Of a stretch of 51,053 bases of DNA, positions 47,428 through 51,053 are shown in pieces; the stretch's first letter is position 1; every line of letters starts with the position of its first letter. The stretch comes from an uncultured Bacteroides sp. (GTDB lineage: Bacteria > Bacteroidota > Bacteroidia > Bacteroidales > Bacteroidaceae). The translations under genes and the position numbers were made by a program. The DNA lies in NCBI GenBank assembly GCA_947074295.1, contig CAMTPC010000010.1, positions 1 through 51,053 of the forward strand, in the 5' to 3' direction. Under the pieces are notes generated by a model that saw only the letters and a program-made list of their open reading frames with translations, had not been told where the DNA came from and did not search any database.

Positions 47428-49941
47428 TTATTTCTTTTTCACCATTGCTGGAATACGAATTACCGTAAACGAGTAGGAAGGCATCTCATAGTTAAACTGT
47501 TCGCTTACTTCCAATGATACTTCTGTAGGCTTCGCCTTAGTGTCTGTGGGATCACTGCTCAGCACTGTCTTTGTCGCTGTAGTGTTCATTCCTTCCAATG
47601 TAGGTAAAGCGATGTCGGTATTAACGGCTACAGGGAGCAGGTTGACCAACTTCACGATCAAGTCACCTGTCACTTCATCTTTAACTACCGATGAGGCGAT
47701 ACGGTTTTTCACCTCCTTGCGATGGTTGTCTACCTTCATTGTGGCAGGCAGATAGAGTGTGCCTGCGTTCTTACCATACATCTGCTGTGCGTAATAGCCC
47801 ACTGTGGGTTTCACCTCGGTATTGTTGAAGTAGATCAAGTCGGGGCTCCACTGTGTATAGCCCTCTTTAGCCAAAAGTGGCGCATACGAAGTCATGGTCA
47901 CCACATCGGCATTGCGCTCCACGGCTGTCAAGTATAGCGCTTCGGCCAAAGCTGTTTCGATGTTGTTGGCACGGTTGGGCAGGTGGGCAGCATATTCACC
48001 TAGATAGACTTTAGCGCTGTTGCGGTCGTACTTGTCATAAAAGTCTTGGTTGTTGATAAACCATCCCGGCGTGTTGTAGTAGTGTTCGTCCACCATCGGC
48101 ACACCGTATTTATTGGCTAATTTCCAACCCTCCACATAGTCAGTGCCTTCATAGAAAGGGCCAGTTGTGCCGATCACGATAATCTCTGGATATTTGGCTT
48201 GCACCGCATCATAGATCATCTTGAAACGTTCCTCGAATATATCTGTAATCAAGTCTTCATTGCCGATACCCACATACTTCAAGTTAAAAGGTTTAGGATG
48301 ACCCGCTTCGGCGCGTTTTTTGCCCCATACTGTCTTCTTGGCATCACCATTGGCATATTCGATCAAGTCGAGCACATCTTGCACATATTGATCCATCTCT
48401 GCCATAGGGATACCACCTTGCTGGCCGCCACAGCTTAGTTCACCATTGGAATGATGACTACATGTACCCGAGTTTTGGCAAGGCACACCAGCAGCCACTA
48501 CTGGTACAGGTTCGGCACCCAGGTCTTCGCAAAACAAGAAATATTCGTGATAGCCCAAACCGCGAGTCTGATGATAGCCCCATAGATTGCGCAACGGCTT
48601 GCGTGCTTCGAGAGGACCTATTGAGCCTTTCCAATCGTAAATGTTGTCGATGCCATCGCCATGTGCCACACATCCGCCTGGGAAGCGCACAAAGCGAGGA
48701 TTCATATCTGCCAAAGTCTGTGCCAAGTCATTGCGAAGACCATTCTTGCGGTTCTTAAAAGTCTTTTGTGGAAAGAGTGATACCATGTCGAAGGCATACT
48801 CGCCGCTTGTTTGTGGATAGATAGCCAACGTGGCATTGTCCACAGTCTTATTAGCGGTTAGTGTCAGACCTTGTTTTTTCCATGCTTTTGATACATTCAT
48901 GTGACCTTGTGCGATGGCATTGCCTTGTGCATCCAATAGTTTTACCACAACTTTACCCGAAGCTCCATTCATGGTTTTGGCAAACATAGAGAAATCATAC
49001 TTATCACCTTGCTTCACTGGAATACCATCCCATCCACTGTTGACCAATGCTGCCCCAGGCACCACTACATTAACCACTGCATAGTTGGCATTATTCTCGT
49101 GTATAGGATTCTCTGTTTGTATGTTGAGGCTCGCATTGTTGCCCACCATGTTCCAAGCATAGGTACTGTTCCATCCTTCGCGTGGCGATCCGTCTTTAGG
49201 CGAATACTCGAAATCGCGGTTCTGAATCAGTTCGCCATATAGCCCACCATCAGCCGCATAGTTGATGTCTTCGAAAAATATACCGATAAGATGCTCGCTG
49301 ATAGGCAATGCATTCTCACCGCTCACCTGAATAGAGGCATTAACCGGTTGCAAGCCAGCAAAGCGCACCCCATCCTGCTCCGTACGTTCATTGTGCAACT
49401 GATGTTTATAGGCACGATGATCAGCATATTGGTCTAATTTCACTACATCCGCATAAGGACGTTTTTGTACATATCCATTGAGTTGTTCGCCATGCAGATT
49501 GATGCTTGCGGGTACAGCCACAGTTGCTGCCACGAATGATGGAGTATCCCCATTCTTATAATAATAATGTTGTGGACTCCATTGTATCAAGTCGGGCGAT
49601 GAGGCATATGCCCATTCATTACCCGATGGGTTGATCTGCCATGTGCAATGCCATTGGCCGTCAGTGCCCCAAGTCAGTTGAGGCTTGAACATGCGCTTCT
49701 CTGCGCCCCATCTGCCGTAGTCGCATTTCACAAAACTATATCCATCGCCCACCGCAAACCATTTCTGTTGGTCGGGGCTCCAAGCTAGTTTCAGACCGCC
49801 GCGTCCTTCGTCGCCTTCTTGAGCATACGAGAAAAGATAAATGGAATCGGGATTGGATGTAATGGATTTCACCGCTGCTTTTGTCGGTGAGCAGCACAAT
49901 AATAGGGCTGCGATGAGATACAAATAGATGTTTTTCATCAT
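47428..49941 (-). CDS. Secreted GH51 alpha-L-arabinofuranosidase
   Basis: An 837-residue exported enzyme. The signal peptide ends near TKAA (residue 23). Residues about 30-150 are a beta-propeller-like piece (AQEGDEGRGGLKLAWSPD, WTxQIN-type blades) resembling part of a GH43-like domain. A jelly-roll CBM-like domain (about 225-385) follows, then the GH51 barrel with acid/base Glu562 in GIGNED and nucleophile Glu649 in YLGEYAAH, and the C-terminal beta domain. It removes arabinose side chains from arabinan or arabinoxylan. Two Met codons open the gene; either may be used. It has its own -7 box at 49996-50003. Confidence 0.9.
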   Translation of the reverse strand: MMKNIYLYLIAALLLCCSPTKAAVKSITSNPDSIYLFSYAQEGDEGRGGLKLAWSPDQQKWFAVGDGYSFVKCDYGRWGAEKRMFKPQLTWGTDGQWHCTWQINPSGNEWAYASSPDLIQWSPQHYYYKNGDTPSFVAATVAVPASINLHGEQLNGYVQKRPYADVVKLDQYADHRAYKHQLHNERTEQDGVRFAGLQPVNASIQVSGENALPISEHLIGIFFEDINYAADGGLYGELIQNRDFEYSPKDGSPREGWNSTYAWNMVGNNASLNIQTENPIHENNANYAVVNVVVPGAALVNSGWDGIPVKQGDKYDFSMFAKTMNGASGKVVVKLLDAQGNAIAQGHMNVSKAWKKQGLTLTANKTVDNATLAIYPQTSGEYAFDMVSLFPQKTFKNRKNGLRNDLAQTLADMNPRFVRFPGGCVAHGDGIDNIYDWKGSIGPLEARKPLRNLWGYHQTRGLGYHEYFLFCEDLGAEPVPVVAAGVPCQNSGTCSHHSNGELSCGGQQGGIPMAEMDQYVQDVLDLIEYANGDAKKTVWGKKRAEAGHPKPFNLKYVGIGNEDLITDIFEERFKMIYDAVQAKYPEIIVIGTTGPFYEGTDYVEGWKLANKYGVPMVDEHYYNTPGWFINNQDFYDKYDRNSAKVYLGEYAAHLPNRANNIETALAEALYLTAVERNADVVTMTSYAPLLAKEGYTQWSPDLIYFNNTEVKPTVGYYAQQMYGKNAGTLYLPATMKVDNHRKEVKNRIASSVVKDEVTGDLIVKLVNLLPVAVNTDIALPTLEGMNTTATKTVLSSDPTDTKAKPTEVSLEVSEQFNYEMPSYSFTVIRIPAMVKKK

Positions 49942-49995
49942 GTAGAGTAAATTATGTATTAGATAGAAATTGATTTAGCTGTGTTTATTGCATGG

Positions 49996-50003
49996 CAAAA
50001 ATA
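49996..50003 (-). promoter_or_regulatory. -7 box of the GH51 gene
   Basis: TATTTTTG on the minus strand, leader about 50 nt. No -33 element was evident. Confidence 0.5.
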
Positions 50004-50151
50004 ACAAAAAATCAATAAGTTAGCTCTTTTCTAGTGTTTAATTTACACTTTATATTTCATGAAATATATCTCTATGCTTAACAAGCATCCCACACCCTGC
50101 TATTTGAAGCTATATCAAGCTTCTGTTTATCAGATTATTAATAAACGCTTT

Positions 50152-50193
50152 ATCCCTGAGTAGCTAAACGAATTCATTTAGCTGCCCAGGGAT
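50152..50193. other. Stem-loop after the aldo/keto reductase gene
   Basis: Outer arms ATCCCTG/CAGGGAT and inner arms AGCTAAA/TTTAGCT separated by a 3x3 internal loop, 8-nt hairpin loop. There is no T-run, so it could protect the mRNA 3' end and not terminate by itself. Confidence 0.55.
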
Positions 50194-50213
50194 CTATATA
50201 AAGGAAGTTGGAG

Positions 50214-51053
50214 CTAGTGTTGCACTTGCCTTTGTTGCTCTGCATTATACCTATCTCCCACGATTGGGAATGCTTCTAATCGCCTTTCCAACTCTTGCCA
50301 TTCTTCGGCTGAGCACTGAAAGTCTAATGATCTACTGTTCTCTTCAAGATGAGATAGTTTAGTGGTGCCAGGTATAGGCACTATCCATTCTCCCTTTTGC
50401 AACAGCCATGCCAGAGCCACTTGTGATGCAGTCATCCCACGCGAGCGGCCAAAGTGTTGAATCTCATTGACAATACGCGTATTAGCGCGAATGGCTTCAG
50501 GGGTAAAGCGAGGCAAGGTCTGGCGATTATCATTGCTCGAATCGAAAACAGTGAACTCATTGATATCACCACTTAAAAATCCTCTGTTCAATGGGCTATA
50601 GGGTACAAATCCGATGCCTAGTTCACGACAAGTGTCTAGTACGCCATTCTTCTCTACATCGCGATGCATCAAATGATATTCACTTTGGATAGCTGTCAGT
50701 GGGTAAGCATCATGAGCGCGACGTATCACTTCAGGGCTTACTTCGCAAAGTCCCCAATGTCTTATCTTCCCTTCCTTCACCAGCGTCTCTATTGTCTGTG
50801 CCACTTCCTCTATAGGTGTATTGCGGTCTATGCGATGCTGATAAAATAGGGCTATGCTGTCAATCTTTAATCTTCTCAATGAATCCTCGCAATATTGTCG
50901 TATCGTAGCAGGTCTACTGTCTTGTCGCCCAGTCGATTTACCATTAATCACTTCATGGCCGAACTTAGTCGTAATTGAGACCTTGTTTTTAAAAGAAGAT
51001 AAAGCGTCGCCTGCCAATTCTTCATTGATGAGTGGACCATAAATAATGGCCGT
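50214..51053 (-). CDS. Aldo/keto reductase (partial, 5' end outside the window)
   Basis: 280 codons are visible and the frame stays open to the window edge. The visible part starts TAIIYGPLINEELAGDAL, matching the family DTAExYGxxxNEExxGxAL block with the catalytic Tyr. Later motifs are the Lys of ITTKFGHE, YQHRIDRNTPIEE, GFVPYSPLNRGFLSG and the NADPH-binding end VPIPGTTKLSHLEEN. It reduces aldehydes or ketones in the cytoplasm; the substrate is unknown. About 45 N-terminal residues are missing by comparison with typical 325-residue relatives. The TTG at 51017 is not a start. Confidence 0.9.
   Translation of the reverse strand, partial: TAIIYGPLINEELAGDALSSFKNKVSITTKFGHEVINGKSTGRQDSRPATIRQYCEDSLRRLKIDSIALFYQHRIDRNTPIEEVAQTIETLVKEGKIRHWGLCEVSPEVIRRAHDAYPLTAIQSEYHLMHRDVEKNGVLDTCRELGIGFVPYSPLNRGFLSGDINEFTVFDSSNDNRQTLPRFTPEAIRANTRIVNEIQHFGRSRGMTASQVALAWLLQKGEWIVPIPGTTKLSHLEENSRSLDFQCSAEEWQELERRLEAFPIVGDRYNAEQQRQVQH

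Noticed and set aside
1..51053. Mobile elements, prophage genes or tRNA attachment sites
   Set aside because: No transposase, integrase, tRNA gene or long flanking repeat was found by eye on either strand.

Overview
The window reads as chromosomal DNA of a member of the Bacteroidales. Three things point that way: promoters of the Bacteroidota kind (TTG or TTTG, about 20 nt, then TAnnTTTG) with few purine-rich ribosome sites, a complete type IX secretion (Gld/Por) core operon, and gene families typical of that order (DUF169, DUF2795, PorP/SprF, CdaA behind folP). The T9SS and a secreted C10 protease with a T9SS tail fit a Tannerellaceae/Porphyromonadaceae-like genus better than a classical Bacteroides, but the genus cannot be fixed from sequence reading alone. 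No rRNA, tRNA, transposase or prophage gene was seen.

Layout. 1-3.4 kb: start of an RmuC-like gene, then a leftward arsenic operon arsR-arsE-arsF-arsG-arsC-arsP with two copies of one operator. 3.4-7.2 kb: a DUF169 protein and a secreted GH3 glycosidase. 7.4-9.8 kb: a translesion/SOS cassette umuD-umuC-SRAP. 9.8-11.5 kb: a 0.65 kb gene-poor stretch with an orphan leftward promoter and a three-unit 33-bp operator array, then an orphan HicB-like regulator and an orphan Vsr endonuclease. 11.6-28.3 kb: housekeeping genes (pncA-pncB NAD salvage, asd, a cation/proton antiporter, tcdA, a LolD-type ATPase, comEA, an NSS transporter, vanZ, murF, folP-cdaA, a small HTH gene, a low-molecular-weight phosphatase, priA, a porin). 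28.4-34.4 kb: T9SS operon porP-gldK-gldL-gldM-gldN. 34.4-40.1 kb: DUF2795, cobalamin adenosyltransferase, a methyltransferase-like gene, an SH3 membrane protein, a C10 protease with a T9SS sorting tail and a Gly/Asn-rich secreted protein.

40.3-47.4 kb holds a complete, compact type II-C CRISPR-Cas locus: a tracrRNA on the minus strand just upstream of cas9 (anti-repeat, short hairpin and terminator all readable), cas9 (1495 aa), cas1, cas2, a bidirectional terminator, and a minimal array of two 47-nt repeats around one 30-nt spacer, transcribed toward cas2 from its own promoter. The tracrRNA, cas9 and array promoters share the same -7 octamer TATATTTG, and a palindrome overlies the tracrRNA promoter. 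The window ends with a secreted GH51 arabinofuranosidase and the 3' part of an aldo/keto reductase gene.

The strongest candidates for new biology are the tracrRNA/cas9 divergent control region with its one-spacer array, the 33-bp operator array before the HicB-like gene, and the duplicated ars operator. Promoter and structure calls were made by eye; no searches or folding were run.
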